Source: Algoriphagus chordae (GTDB lineage: Bacteria > Bacteroidota > Bacteroidia > Cytophagales > Cyclobacteriaceae). Taken from it: DNA of 64,000 nt. Shown here one piece after another: positions 53,465 to 62,158 of this stretch. Every line of letters begins with the position of its first letter. Position 1 is the first letter of the stretch. A model generated the notes under the pieces. It worked only from the letters and a program-made list of their open reading frames with translations, did not search any database and was not told the origin of the DNA. The stretch lies in assembly GCF_003254055.1 (NCBI RefSeq), contig NZ_QKZT01000012.1, forward strand, positions 91,736-155,735, given 5' to 3'. The position numbers and the translations under genes are program-made.

Positions 53465-53617
53465 ATGGCTAAGAAAGTAGTAGCAACCCTTAAAAAAGAA
53501 GGTGGCGTATCTTACGCCAAAGTGATCAAAGCGGTAAGATCTGAGAAGACTGGCGCTTACACCTTCAGAGAAGAAATGGTTCCTTCCCCACTGGTACAGG
53601 AAACCTTGAAAAAATAA
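53465..53617 (+). CDS. Bacteroidota-specific ribosomal protein bL38 (DUF4295)
   Basis: This 50-aa basic protein starts MAKKVVATLKKEGGVSYAKVIKAVRSEKTGAYTFREEMVPSPLV, the DUF4295 family. From memory, structural work on a Flavobacterium ribosome placed this family as a new large-subunit protein named bL38. It follows rpmG by 37 bp and precedes a terminator and ftsY. Confidence in the family is high; the ribosome role rests on recalled literature. Confidence 0.88.
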   Translation: MAKKVVATLKKEGGVSYAKVIKAVRSEKTGAYTFREEMVPSPLVQETLKK

Positions 53618-53644
53618 GTTGCCATTCGCAACATAAGGAATTCT

Positions 53645-53678
53645 AGTCCCTCTGTCCATCGGTCAGCAGGGACTTTTT
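53645..53678 (+). terminator. Terminator of the ribosomal protein cluster
   Basis: AGTCCCT and AGGGACT flank a 16-nt loop, with five T residues following. Confidence 0.75.
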
Positions 53679-53708
53679 CGTTATATTCCACTTTTAAAAC
53701 GCATAAGT

Positions 53709-54665
53709 ATGGGAATCTTTGGTTTCTTTTCAAAAGATAAGAAAGAAAGCCTCGACCAGGGCCTTCAGAAATCAAGCGAAAATATATTCACAAAACTCAG
53801 TAAGGCCGTTGTTGGCAAGTCCAAAGTGGACGATGAGGTTTTGGATGAATTGGAAGAAATACTAATCACCTCAGATGTAGGTGTGGATACCACTATCAAG
53901 GTAATCCAAAGAATAGAAGAGCGAGTAGCCAGAGACAAATATGTCAATACAGCAGAGCTAGATATAATTCTAAAGGAAGAAATCGAAAACCTTCTCAAGG
54001 AAAACAACTCACAAGATCTGCTAGATTTTGATCTCCCTGAAGGCAAAAAGCCTTACGTGATCATGGTGGTTGGTGTAAATGGAGTAGGTAAAACTACCAC
54101 CATCGGAAAACTTGCAAATCTTTTCCAATCGGCTGGGAAATCTGTAATTCTAGGCGCAGCAGATACATTTAGAGCTGCAGCTGTGGATCAATTGATTCTA
54201 TGGGGCGAAAGAGTTGGAGTACCTGTAGTTTCTCATGGCATGAACACAGATCCTGCTTCCGTAGCATTCGATGCAGTAAAACAAGGAGTGGACACAAATG
54301 CCGACGTGGTCATCATCGATACCGCTGGACGACTTCATACGAAAGTCAACCTCATGAATGAGCTCGGAAAAATCAAACGCGTAATGCAGAAATTTATCCC
54401 AGATGCTCCTCACGAAATCCTACTTGTGCTAGATGGTTCCACTGGACAAAATGCATTTATCCAAGCCAAGGAATTCACGAAAGTAACTGAGATCACAGCT
54501 CTAGCCATTACCAAACTTGATGGCACAGCCAAAGGCGGAGTAGTAATCGGTATTTCAGATCAATTCAAAATCCCTGTCAAATACATAGGCGTAGGGGAAA
54601 AAATGACCGACTTACAGATTTTCAATCGAAAGGAATTTGTAGATTCTCTCTTTACGAAGAAGTAA
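53709..54665 (+). CDS. ftsY: Signal recognition particle receptor FtsY
   Basis: This 318-aa SRP GTPase has an N domain (about 20-100), then G1 GVNGVGKTTTIGKLA, the insertion-box AADTFRAAAVDQL, G3 IIDTAGRLHTK, G4 TKLDGTAKGG and the C-terminal GVGEKMTDLQIFN. The acidic A domain of E. coli FtsY is nearly absent. It receives nascent-chain complexes at the inner membrane. A terminator follows. Confidence 0.96.
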   Translation: MGIFGFFSKDKKESLDQGLQKSSENIFTKLSKAVVGKSKVDDEVLDELEEILITSDVGVDTTIKVIQRIEERVARDKYVNTAELDIILKEEIENLLKENNSQDLLDFDLPEGKKPYVIMVVGVNGVGKTTTIGKLANLFQSAGKSVILGAADTFRAAAVDQLILWGERVGVPVVSHGMNTDPASVAFDAVKQGVDTNADVVIIDTAGRLHTKVNLMNELGKIKRVMQKFIPDAPHEILLVLDGSTGQNAFIQAKEFTKVTEITALAITKLDGTAKGGVVIGISDQFKIPVKYIGVGEKMTDLQIFNRKEFVDSLFTKK

Positions 54666-54686
54666 CCAAAAAACACAGTTAATCAG

Positions 54687-54718
54687 ATACCCCGACACTC
54701 TTGGGGTATTTTTTTTGT
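54687..54718 (+). terminator. Terminator of ftsY
   Basis: ATACCCC and GGGGTAT flank a 9-nt loop with eight T residues. Confidence 0.88.
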
Positions 54719-54784
54719 GAAAATTTGAACTTTAATCAAATTTTACCGTAATTCAATATGATATCATTTTAACATCATAATAAT

Positions 54785-55636
54785 ATGGAAAAGACAACTA
54801 AACCTATGTCAGGGTATTTCATGATCCTGTTCGTTCTTGGACTTATCATTTTTGCGGTAGCACTTTTCATTCAGCAAATCATGATAGTAGTCGGCATTAT
54901 ATCCGTAGTGACAGCTTTGATCTGTCTTGGTGGGTTCTTCATCGTAGAACCAAACAAATCTATGGTTCTGCTACTTTTTGGCAAATACAAAGGAAGCGTG
55001 AAAGCTAATGGCTTTTACTGGGTCAATCCCTTTATGACAAAGAAGAAAATATCACTTCGAGTGAGGAACTTTGAAAACAAACCAGTGAAGGTGAATGACA
55101 AAATCGGTAATCCTGTAATGATCGGCACTATCGTCGTCTGGCAAGTAGAGGACACCTTTAAGGCCACATTCGATGTGGATGATTATGAAAACTTTGTACA
55201 TCTACAATCTGACGCCGCGATTCGTAAAATGGCAGGACTATATCCTTATGATAATTTCGAGGCGGAAGAGGCAGAAATCACCTTGAGATCGGGGGTAGAA
55301 GAAGTCAATCATTCGTTGGAAAAAGAAATCTCAGACCGACTATATCACGCTGGAATCAAAGTGATCGAAGCGAGGATATCACATCTGGCCTATTCCTCAG
55401 AAATAGCATCGGCTATGCTCCAAAGACAGCAAGCAACAGCCATTGTAGCTGCGCGACAGAAGATTGTAGAAGGAGCTGTTGGGATGGTCGAGATGGCTTT
55501 AGCAGACCTTAAGCTTAAAGAAATTGTAGATTTTGACAATGAAAAAAAAGCCGTCATGGTCTCTAATCTAATGGTAGTACTATGCTCCGACAAGAGTGCT
55601 AGCCCAGTGCTGAACGTCGGCACATTAAATCAATAG
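54785..55636 (+). CDS. SPFH (band 7) domain membrane protein
   Basis: This 283-aa protein has two N-terminal TMs (about 9-28 and 32-52). The SPFH domain opens with VEPNKSMVLLLFGKYKGSVKANGFYWVNPF and continues through a long helical segment (EKEISDRLYHAGIKVIEARI...RQQATAIVAARQKIVEGAV). It resembles stomatin/prohibitin-like scaffold proteins that organise membrane microdomains. It starts an operon with a DUF6141-like membrane protein and a ribbon-helix-helix protein. Confidence 0.88.
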   Translation: MEKTTKPMSGYFMILFVLGLIIFAVALFIQQIMIVVGIISVVTALICLGGFFIVEPNKSMVLLLFGKYKGSVKANGFYWVNPFMTKKKISLRVRNFENKPVKVNDKIGNPVMIGTIVVWQVEDTFKATFDVDDYENFVHLQSDAAIRKMAGLYPYDNFEAEEAEITLRSGVEEVNHSLEKEISDRLYHAGIKVIEARISHLAYSSEIASAMLQRQQATAIVAARQKIVEGAVGMVEMALADLKLKEIVDFDNEKKAVMVSNLMVVLCSDKSASPVLNVGTLNQ

Positions 55637-55638
55637 CT

Positions 55639-56127
55639 ATGGCTAATAGGATATTCAAAGAAAGCCAAACTTATTTCGGTACCTGGGTGATGTATGCTAT
55701 CATCCTGGTGGAGATGCCCATACTGATCCTATTGATCGTATTATATGCCACTTCTGATGATAAGCAAGAAATGGCCATAGCACTAGGGCTTGTACTTGGT
55801 ACGATGGTCTTGATCCTAACGCTCATCTTCAATTTGAAACTGGAAACGAGAATCGATGGCAATAGCGTCTCCTTCAGATATCTACCCTTCATTCGAAAAT
55901 GGCGACAGTACCCAAAACAAGCAATAAAAACCGCTGAGGTAATCAAGTACAGTCCGATCACAGATTATGGCGGTTGGGGATTTAAAGGCAATAAAACAAC
56001 CAAAGCCTATTCCGTACTGGGAGATGAGGGACTTCTTCTGGATGTGGGTGATAAGAAAAAAATAATGATAGGAACCATGAAGTCTAAAGAGCTAACAATC
56101 TTCATGGAAAACTGGATGGAGGAATAA
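55639..56127 (+). CDS. DUF6141-like membrane protein of the SPFH operon
   Basis: This 162-aa protein has two N-terminal TMs (about 16-38 and 46-66), then a soluble beta-rich domain with SFRYLPFIRKWRQYPKQAIKTAEVIKYSP and a GGWGFKG turn, resembling a small PH-like or YdbT-like fold. It starts 2 bp after the SPFH gene stop, so it is co-transcribed. It is likely a partner or regulator of the SPFH scaffold; no function is proven. Confidence 0.72.
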   Translation: MANRIFKESQTYFGTWVMYAIILVEMPILILLIVLYATSDDKQEMAIALGLVLGTMVLILTLIFNLKLETRIDGNSVSFRYLPFIRKWRQYPKQAIKTAEVIKYSPITDYGGWGFKGNKTTKAYSVLGDEGLLLDVGDKKKIMIGTMKSKELTIFMENWMEE

Positions 56128-56129
56128 TT

Positions 56130-56318
56130 ATGCCTAAAAAGAAAGCATTTGCACTACGACTGGATGAGAACATGATGAAAGCGCTCGAAAAATGGGCAGC
56201 AGATGAGTTTCGTAGTACCAATGGCCAAGTAGAATGGATCATCCGTGAAGCGCTAAAAAAAGCAAGCCGCTTACCTAAAGGTGATTCAACTAATAAAGAT
56301 GTGGACCAAAATCAATAA
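56130..56318 (+). CDS. Small ribbon-helix-helix (Arc-like) protein
   Basis: This 62-aa protein has KKAFALRLDENMMKALEKWAADEFRSTNGQVEWIIREALKKA, the beta strand plus two helices of an RHH DNA-binding fold; VEWIIREAL is typical. A Lys/Asp-rich tail follows. It begins 2 bp after the DUF6141-like gene, completing a three-gene operon. It may be a transcription regulator or simply a small accessory factor. Confidence 0.75.
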   Translation: MPKKKAFALRLDENMMKALEKWAADEFRSTNGQVEWIIREALKKASRLPKGDSTNKDVDQNQ

Positions 56319-56370
56319 CTGGACTCAGTAATAAAATTTTGTATATTCATAGAATATATCCCTATAAATT

Positions 56371-56718
56371 ATGAAAAAACTGATCTTCGTATTCATGCTA
56401 TTAGGGGGAATGATGTATCTATCCTCGTCGCAAGTAATAGCACAAACAGTAACAACGGCCACTAAAGCCGAACTGAAAACTCAAGAAAAATTATTGGATT
56501 CTAAAGTTAAACTCGAAAAATATGAACAGGATCACGAGAAAGCTATTGAAAAACGGCAAGATCTAAGAGCTGATTTTGAGAAGAAAAACTCCTCCGGCAA
56601 ACTTTCTCCAAATGACGTGGAAAAGATGACTAAGAAAATGGACAAACAATCCAAATCAATTGAAAAGCTGGAGAAAAAGATGGACAAGCTCAAAAAATAT
56701 ATAGCTGAGAATTCATAA
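56371..56718 (+). CDS. Secreted coiled-coil protein
   Basis: This 115-aa protein has a signal peptide (MMYLSSSQVIAQ). A nearly all-helical, highly charged mature part follows with heptad-like spacing (KLEKYEQDHEKAIEKRQDLRADFEKK, MTKKMDKQSKSIEKLEKKMDKLKKYI). It has no cysteines. It should be a periplasmic coiled coil of unknown role, lying just after the SPFH operon with its own start region. Confidence 0.7.
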   Translation: MKKLIFVFMLLGGMMYLSSSQVIAQTVTTATKAELKTQEKLLDSKVKLEKYEQDHEKAIEKRQDLRADFEKKNSSGKLSPNDVEKMTKKMDKQSKSIEKLEKKMDKLKKYIAENS

Positions 56719-56723
56719 GATTC

Positions 56724-58217
56724 TTAATTAGTTTCTGGTGTATATAGCAATACCTCATTTTCGAAATCATACAAGGTGAGTGCTCTTAACTCATAGTATG
56801 CTAACCAAAAATCCCTTAAGGATGTGTAAAAGGCTCTTTTATTAGAGTCTTTTTCATTTTGAGCAATATTGAGATTGGTTATAGTTACATTCCCCGTCTG
56901 ATACCTCCTAAGGGCAATATCGTATCTGCGCTGCGCAACATCATCCGACACCTTACTAACATTCAATCTCTCCTTGATCATCAAAAAGTTTTTCACCTTA
57001 GTGAAAATTTCTTGCTGAAAATTGATCAGCTCCTGAGCTACTGTATTGTCAACAAGCTCCTGATTAGCCATTGCCATAGACATTCTAGCCTTATTTCTAC
57101 CCCAGTCTAATATTGGGACAGAAAGTCCAAGGCTGACAAGTGCCTGAGTGTTGGGATTTTGATAAATATCAGGAAAAGTAAGCGCGGCATTATTATATCC
57201 ATACCTAGCATTTAGCAGAACTTGAAATCGATCTCCTTTTGCTTGGGCTACCTGAGATTCAGCTACCGTTTTTTGTCGGTCAAACCCAATGGCCTCCGCT
57301 CTATTTTGAAACGCGAGCTCAATTGCCCTTTCCACATTCACATCAAAATCCGGGATATCAATAGGAGAAATTAGATTTAACTCAGAAGACTGATTGAGGC
57401 CTATAAAGGAATTCATTGCAAATGATGCGCTTTCTAGAGCAAGTTGTGCCTCGGCCTTGTCCTGCTGGGCATTCAGCACTTGCAATTCTATTTGCAATAG
57501 CTCATCCTCAGGAGTTACTCCCATTTCATTTCTTTTCCTTTCTATCGAAAAAATATCTTCCGTATTCTTAAGGTTGGTAGTGGCTATCTCCGAATTAACC
57601 TGTGCAATCAAATAATCAAAATACAATTCAGTCACATAGACCGAGACGCCTTCCATCTCAGCCACATATTCACGCTTGCTCTCTTCATACAATAATGGCT
57701 CAATCTTTTTATCCCATTTAAATCTATTATAAGCAAATATTGGCTGCTGTAAGGCCACACTAATTGGCACACCAGAATAACGTGTCTGTGGTTCACTCGG
57801 ATTTGAAAGGAAATTATCAAACCTATTAGTAGAAGTATTGACAGAAACAGTCCCTCCTGTAGCTCCTATCACCTGCTCCAAACTCAAGCCCAAATCCATC
57901 AAATTTTGCTTCACTTCAATAAATTCAATGGAGCCATCAGGCTGTGTAATGTTATTATATTCCTGATAATATTGAGGAATTGTACCGTTCAGACGTAACT
58001 GAGGATTATAATTTGACTTAAACAACCTGTATTGCCAGTAGCTATTCTCTCGTATAGTTTTAATTCGAAGAGCATAGGGAGAATTATCCTTAGCATGTTG
58101 CACTAGTTCTTTTAAAGTGAAGGTGGGCGTATCTTGGGCTTGCGCAAATTGAAATGTAGAGGCAAGAGTAAATAGGACTAAAAAAGACTTGAAAAAAAGT
58201 AATCTTCTGATCTTCAT
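56724..58217 (-). CDS. TolC-family outer-membrane channel protein
   Basis: This 497-aa protein has a signal peptide (LFTLASTFQFAQAQ) and two TolC-type repeats of long helices with barrel strands. The first block starts LKELVQHAKDNSPYALRIKTIRENSYWQYRLFKSNYNPQL; the second contains LSVPILDWGRNKARMSMAMAN. It forms a trimeric export channel that should work with an RND or ABC pump and an adaptor, none of which are adjacent. Confidence 0.88.
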   Translation of the reverse strand: MKIRRLLFFKSFLVLFTLASTFQFAQAQDTPTFTLKELVQHAKDNSPYALRIKTIRENSYWQYRLFKSNYNPQLRLNGTIPQYYQEYNNITQPDGSIEFIEVKQNLMDLGLSLEQVIGATGGTVSVNTSTNRFDNFLSNPSEPQTRYSGVPISVALQQPIFAYNRFKWDKKIEPLLYEESKREYVAEMEGVSVYVTELYFDYLIAQVNSEIATTNLKNTEDIFSIERKRNEMGVTPEDELLQIELQVLNAQQDKAEAQLALESASFAMNSFIGLNQSSELNLISPIDIPDFDVNVERAIELAFQNRAEAIGFDRQKTVAESQVAQAKGDRFQVLLNARYGYNNAALTFPDIYQNPNTQALVSLGLSVPILDWGRNKARMSMAMANQELVDNTVAQELINFQQEIFTKVKNFLMIKERLNVSKVSDDVAQRRYDIALRRYQTGNVTITNLNIAQNEKDSNKRAFYTSLRDFWLAYYELRALTLYDFENEVLLYTPETN

Positions 58218-58400
58218 AAAGGCATTTTTTTGAATTAAATAAGAAAAACCATTCCTATCAACTAAAATACTGATTGATTCCTCACAAACAAGATACTTAT
58301 TGCACCTGAATTCCTAAAAAATCTAAAAAAGGTAAAACATTCACTTTAATTACAGTCTTTTTGCCCCTTTGAGTAACTTGCACCCTGATTCAAATCAACC

Positions 58401-59165
58401 ATGAAGTCCATTATTAGTTTTGTCATTCGCTACGTTCCAAGATCCTTGTTGCAGCGTGTAAGTCCCTTAGTGATGAAAATATTTGCTCAGATGAATTCTG
58501 GCAAGGACGTCACTTGCCCAGTATGCGATCACAGTTATAAAAAATTCCTTCCATACGGACGCATCGCCAGAGCCAATGCCCTTTGTCCAAATTGCCTTTC
58601 ACTGGAGCGGCATCGCTTGATGTGGCTTTTTCTACAAGAAAAAACTGATTTTTTCACCGCTCCACTTCGTGTACTGCATGTGGCGCCAGAACATTGTTTC
58701 ATTGAGCGTTTTGAAGGGTTAAAAAATTTGGACTATATCACTGCAGATATAGAATCCCCGCTTGCTAAAGTGAAAATGGATGTTCACGATATACCTTTCC
58801 CAGAAAATAGCTTCGACGTCGTCTTTTGCAACCATGTACTAGAACATGTGGAAGATGACTTAAGAGCCTGTGCGGAGTTCAATCGTGTACTGAAGCCAAA
58901 CGGATGGGGAATACTCCAATCGCCGGTTTACCCTATCAAAAAGACCCTAGAGGACAAGAATATCACTGACCCTGCAGAGCGAGAACGCATGTTCGGCCAG
59001 AGAGATCATGTGCGCAAGTTTGGAAAAGACTATGCAGAGCGTTTGAGAAAATCAGGATTACAAATCGAAGAAAATACTTTTGTAAAGGAAATATCCGCTG
59101 AAACAGTCAAGCAAAACGCACTTCCTTCCGAAGAAGTAATTTTCGTCTGCAGCAAAGGAAATTAA
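58401..59165 (+). CDS. SAM-dependent methyltransferase with N-terminal zinc ribbon
   Basis: This 254-aa protein has CPVC and CPNC pairs at about 39-42 and 65-68, forming a zinc ribbon. A class I methyltransferase follows: VLHVAPEHCFIERF (motif I region), YITADIESPLAKVKMDVHDIPFPENSFDVVFCNHVLEHVEDDLRACAEFNRVLKPNG. The acceptor is unknown; cell-surface glycan or small-molecule methylation are plausible. TAACTTGC at 58374-58381 may be its -7 element. It converges with the glycosyltransferase operon by 4 bp. Confidence 0.87.
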   Translation: MKSIISFVIRYVPRSLLQRVSPLVMKIFAQMNSGKDVTCPVCDHSYKKFLPYGRIARANALCPNCLSLERHRLMWLFLQEKTDFFTAPLRVLHVAPEHCFIERFEGLKNLDYITADIESPLAKVKMDVHDIPFPENSFDVVFCNHVLEHVEDDLRACAEFNRVLKPNGWGILQSPVYPIKKTLEDKNITDPAERERMFGQRDHVRKFGKDYAERLRKSGLQIEENTFVKEISAETVKQNALPSEEVIFVCSKGN

Positions 59166-60124
59166 CTCTTGATGTTTTTCCTTAAAAGCTCCAAAGGCAA
59201 TCCAAGACCATAGGACCAAAGCTGAGCAACTGATGTAATCCAACTTAAGAACCCCACTTTAGCTGAATTATTCTGAATGGAAGATGAAAGAATCACCCCC
59301 AATGTCCAGATCAAAAAAACACCCATACTGAGTTGGAATAAGGGATGACTGAGGAAATAGAATAAGGGAATTGATAGGCTGAATAGCAAAAAAGCTGTTG
59401 GTAGCCAATGAACCAGCTTGATCGCGCCTGGATGATATCTTGATACATTTACTCTATTCCTGCCAAAGGAAAAGGCTTGCTTGGCAAATGAGCTAAGCGT
59501 GTTTTTACGTTTGTGGTACACAAATGCCTCCTGCACCAATTCAAGCTTGAATCCAGCCTTCTTTATTCGAATACTCCACTCAATATCCTCCCCCTGATTT
59601 GGGTCTACAAAGCCGCCAGTAATTTCAAAAACAGAACGAGACACTCCCATATTGAAACCACGGGCTTGATATTTTGAGGGATCCTTCATTTTTCCACGAA
59701 TCCCCCCTGTAGTCCAAAAGGAGGTCATTGCAAAATCCATCGCTTTTTGCATAGACGAGAAATCTTTGTCTGAAGCATCTGGCCCTCCAAAAGCATCAAG
59801 ATTTCTACTTTCAATAGCATCTGACAGCCTTAGCAAATAGTCTTGCGGCAAAATCACATCCGAATCCAGAATAACAAAAAAATCTGCTTGGGCGATTTTC
59901 ATTCCATTATTTCTGGCGAATCCTTGGCCAGTGTTGGATTGCACCAAATATTGAATCGGGAATTTGTCCCTAAATTCTTCTACTACAGAAGACGAATCAA
60001 GAGTGGAACCATCCTCGATCACTACGACCTCAAAATCCGTGAAACGCTGTGTTGTAAGACTTTGAAGTAATTCGCCTAACTCCTCAGGCCGATCAAAAAC
60101 CGGTATGATTACCGAAAACTTCAT
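59162..60124 (-). CDS. Family 2 glycosyltransferase with C-terminal TMs
   Basis: This 320-aa GT-A enzyme has FSVIIPVFDRPEELGELLQSL, VVIEDGST, DFFVILDSDVILPQDYL (DxD metal site) and PNQGEDIEWSIRIKKAGF. Two or three C-terminal TM segments follow (about 232-290). It probably transfers a sugar for a surface polymer on the inner membrane. It overlaps the preceding glycosyltransferase gene by 1 bp and is the last gene of a five-gene operon. Confidence 0.88.
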   Translation of the reverse strand: MKFSVIIPVFDRPEELGELLQSLTTQRFTDFEVVVIEDGSTLDSSSVVEEFRDKFPIQYLVQSNTGQGFARNNGMKIAQADFFVILDSDVILPQDYLLRLSDAIESRNLDAFGGPDASDKDFSSMQKAMDFAMTSFWTTGGIRGKMKDPSKYQARGFNMGVSRSVFEITGGFVDPNQGEDIEWSIRIKKAGFKLELVQEAFVYHKRKNTLSSFAKQAFSFGRNRVNVSRYHPGAIKLVHWLPTAFLLFSLSIPLFYFLSHPLFQLSMGVFLIWTLGVILSSSIQNNSAKVGFLSWITSVAQLWSYGLGLPLELLRKNIKS

Positions 60125-61086
60125 CAGAAATGAAAGTTTACCTCTTCATCAATTTTGTATTCGGTCTCTTTGGACTGATTAGAAGTCATCAATTCTGCAA
60201 TGAATCCTGTAACAAATAACTGCACGCCGATAATCAAAGCCACTAAAGCCAAAAAGAATAGTGGCTGATCAGTAATCTCTCTTACCTTAAGCCCTTTACT
60301 TAGGCCATATACTTTTTCAAAAATCAACCAGCAGGTGATAATAAAACCTGTCAGGAAGGAAAAGCTTCCCAGTAGACCGAAAAAGTGCATAGGCTTCTTC
60401 TTGTACCGATGCACAAAAGACACCGAAATCAAATCTAGAAAACCATTCAAAAACCGCTCTATCCCAAACTTGGAATAACCGTATTTTCTAGCTTGATGCT
60501 GCACTACTTTCTCTCCTATTTTACCAAATCCATTCCACTTGGCAAGCAAAGGGATGTATCGGTGCATCTCACCATAGATCTGAATATTCTTTACGACTTT
60601 TAGTCGATAAGCCTTCAAACCACAGTTAAAGTCATGCAGTTTGATTCCGGAAATCCAGCGCGTCACTCCATTGAAAAATCTGGAAGGGATAGTCTTACCT
60701 ATCGGGTCATGTCGCTCTTTTTTCCAGCCAGACACCACATCAAACTTCCCTTCAGTGATCATCACATATAAACTAGGGATTTCTTCTGGGCTATCCTGAA
60801 GGTCTGCATCCATAGTGATTACCACATCACCAGACACTTTTTTGAAGCCTGCATCCAGTGCAGCCGACTTCCCGTAGTTTCTGGTAAAATTGATTCCTTT
60901 CACTTGACTATAGTCACGAGAAAGGGAGCTAATGATTTCCCAGGAATTGTCAGAGCTTCCGTCATTCACAAAAACCAACTCATAAGAAAAGCCGTGATCA
61001 AGCATGACCCGGCTAATCCATTGCGTTAATTCAGGCAGTGACTCCTCTTCGTTAAATACAGGAACTACAACTGAAATTTGAGGCAT
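60124..61086 (-). CDS. DPM1/GtrB-like polyprenyl-phosphate glycosyltransferase
   Basis: This 320-aa family 2 enzyme has ISVVVPVFNEEESLPELTQWI, FVNDGSSDNSWEII, GDVVITMDADLQDSPEEIP (DxD) and two C-terminal TMs (about 235-257 and 273-295). The family makes undecaprenyl- or dolichyl-phosphate sugars for membrane glycosylation. It lies between the second glycosyltransferase and two DUF4199 genes in one operon. Confidence 0.88.
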   Translation of the reverse strand: MPQISVVVPVFNEEESLPELTQWISRVMLDHGFSYELVFVNDGSSDNSWEIISSLSRDYSQVKGINFTRNYGKSAALDAGFKKVSGDVVITMDADLQDSPEEIPSLYVMITEGKFDVVSGWKKERHDPIGKTIPSRFFNGVTRWISGIKLHDFNCGLKAYRLKVVKNIQIYGEMHRYIPLLAKWNGFGKIGEKVVQHQARKYGYSKFGIERFLNGFLDLISVSFVHRYKKKPMHFFGLLGSFSFLTGFIITCWLIFEKVYGLSKGLKVREITDQPLFFLALVALIIGVQLFVTGFIAELMTSNQSKETEYKIDEEVNFHF

Positions 61087-61089
61087 ATT

Positions 61090-61638
61090 TTAATAATCGA
61101 GAGACTTGTCTCTCTTCTTTAGGATTGCCCCCAAAATTAAGGCAATTATCGCATATACAATCAAGCTAAAACCAAATCCCATAAGCTGACCAGATAAAGT
61201 AAAGCCTTTAGAAGAACTAGCTCTCATTTCTTCAAGCATAGCGGGGTCTAAGGCATCTGGGTCTTGCCCAATTTTTTCCATAAAGGACAATTGCGTCTCA
61301 AAGGCCTGATCTGCCAAAACCCCTGGTAATGCGGGGTCAACGACATGGAACAGCAACAATTGACCTATCACGCCTACTAAGCCAGAAATAACCATTGTAA
61401 CAAAGCTGAAATTGAAAGCGGTTCCAAAAGTCATGAAGCCACCTAGTTCAGATCTATATTGCTTTCCAAAATAGATGATCAATACAAAGAACAGCACTAT
61501 AGCCACTAGTCCAAACCAAGCTGAACCAAGCAAACTAGAATCGATAAAATAGGCAATAAAAGTAAGTGCTAAAGACACTAATCCGATCGTGAGTCCAGGT
61601 TTAATTGCCGCCTGAAAAGGAGATTGTTGCTCTTCCAT
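61090..61638 (-). CDS. DUF4199 membrane protein 1
   Basis: This 182-aa protein has four predicted TMs with the DUF4199 layout: two N-terminal TMs (about 13-54), GSLLGSAWFGLVAI, YIGKQYRSELGGFMTFGTAFNFSFVTMVISGLVGV and a C-terminal TM. A soluble loop with VVDPALPGVLADQAFETQLSFMEKIGQ lies between TM3 and TM4. Function is unknown. It is followed by a paralogue 7 bp upstream in the same operon. Confidence 0.82.
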   Translation of the reverse strand: MEEQQSPFQAAIKPGLTIGLVSLALTFIAYFIDSSLLGSAWFGLVAIVLFFVLIIYFGKQYRSELGGFMTFGTAFNFSFVTMVISGLVGVIGQLLLFHVVDPALPGVLADQAFETQLSFMEKIGQDPDALDPAMLEEMRASSSKGFTLSGQLMGFGFSLIVYAIIALILGAILKKRDKSLDY

Positions 61639-61645
61639 AAATTTG

Positions 61646-62158
61646 TTAGTTAGGATTTTTCCTTAAAATAATAGATATAATAATAGTAAAAAACAGACCT
61701 GGGATTATTTTCCAGAGCGCATCATTCAATGCAATGTCAAAGGGAATCATATTTTTGATACTTTCTAACGTCAAATCAAAAGAATCCCCGCCTACTTGAG
61801 AGACGATAGAATCCTTGCTGCTTGCCAGGACATCAAGTTTTGAAAGCTTAATTTGTTCAAATAGATCTGGATGAATCAGCAAAACAAGCCATATCCCTCC
61901 TAAAGAAATAATGGACTCGAGCATGTAAGCTACAAAACCTACTGACATACCTTCAGCAAAAGACAAATATCCACTATTGCCATATTCTTTGAAAAATTTG
62001 ATTGCAAGAAATATCGCGACGGGAGTAATCACATAACCAAAAACCAGATTTAGATTGGTTGGGTCTGGGTACAAAAACGAAAGTGTGATAAATGCGATAA
62101 TACTTAAGGCTCCTGCGATGCTACCAAACTTGTATGATGAATTAAAGTACCTATACAT
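61646..62158 (-). CDS. DUF4199 membrane protein 2
   Basis: This 170-aa paralogue of the preceding protein shares the four-TM topology, with IKFFKEYGNSGYLSFAEGMSVGFVAYMLESIISLGG in place of the paralogue's third-TM block. It overlaps the dihydroorotase-like gene by 8 bp. Tandem DUF4199 genes are common in Bacteroidota; function unknown. Confidence 0.8.
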   Translation of the reverse strand: MYRYFNSSYKFGSIAGALSIIAFITLSFLYPDPTNLNLVFGYVITPVAIFLAIKFFKEYGNSGYLSFAEGMSVGFVAYMLESIISLGGIWLVLLIHPDLFEQIKLSKLDVLASSKDSIVSQVGGDSFDLTLESIKNMIPFDIALNDALWKIIPGLFFTIIISIILRKNPN

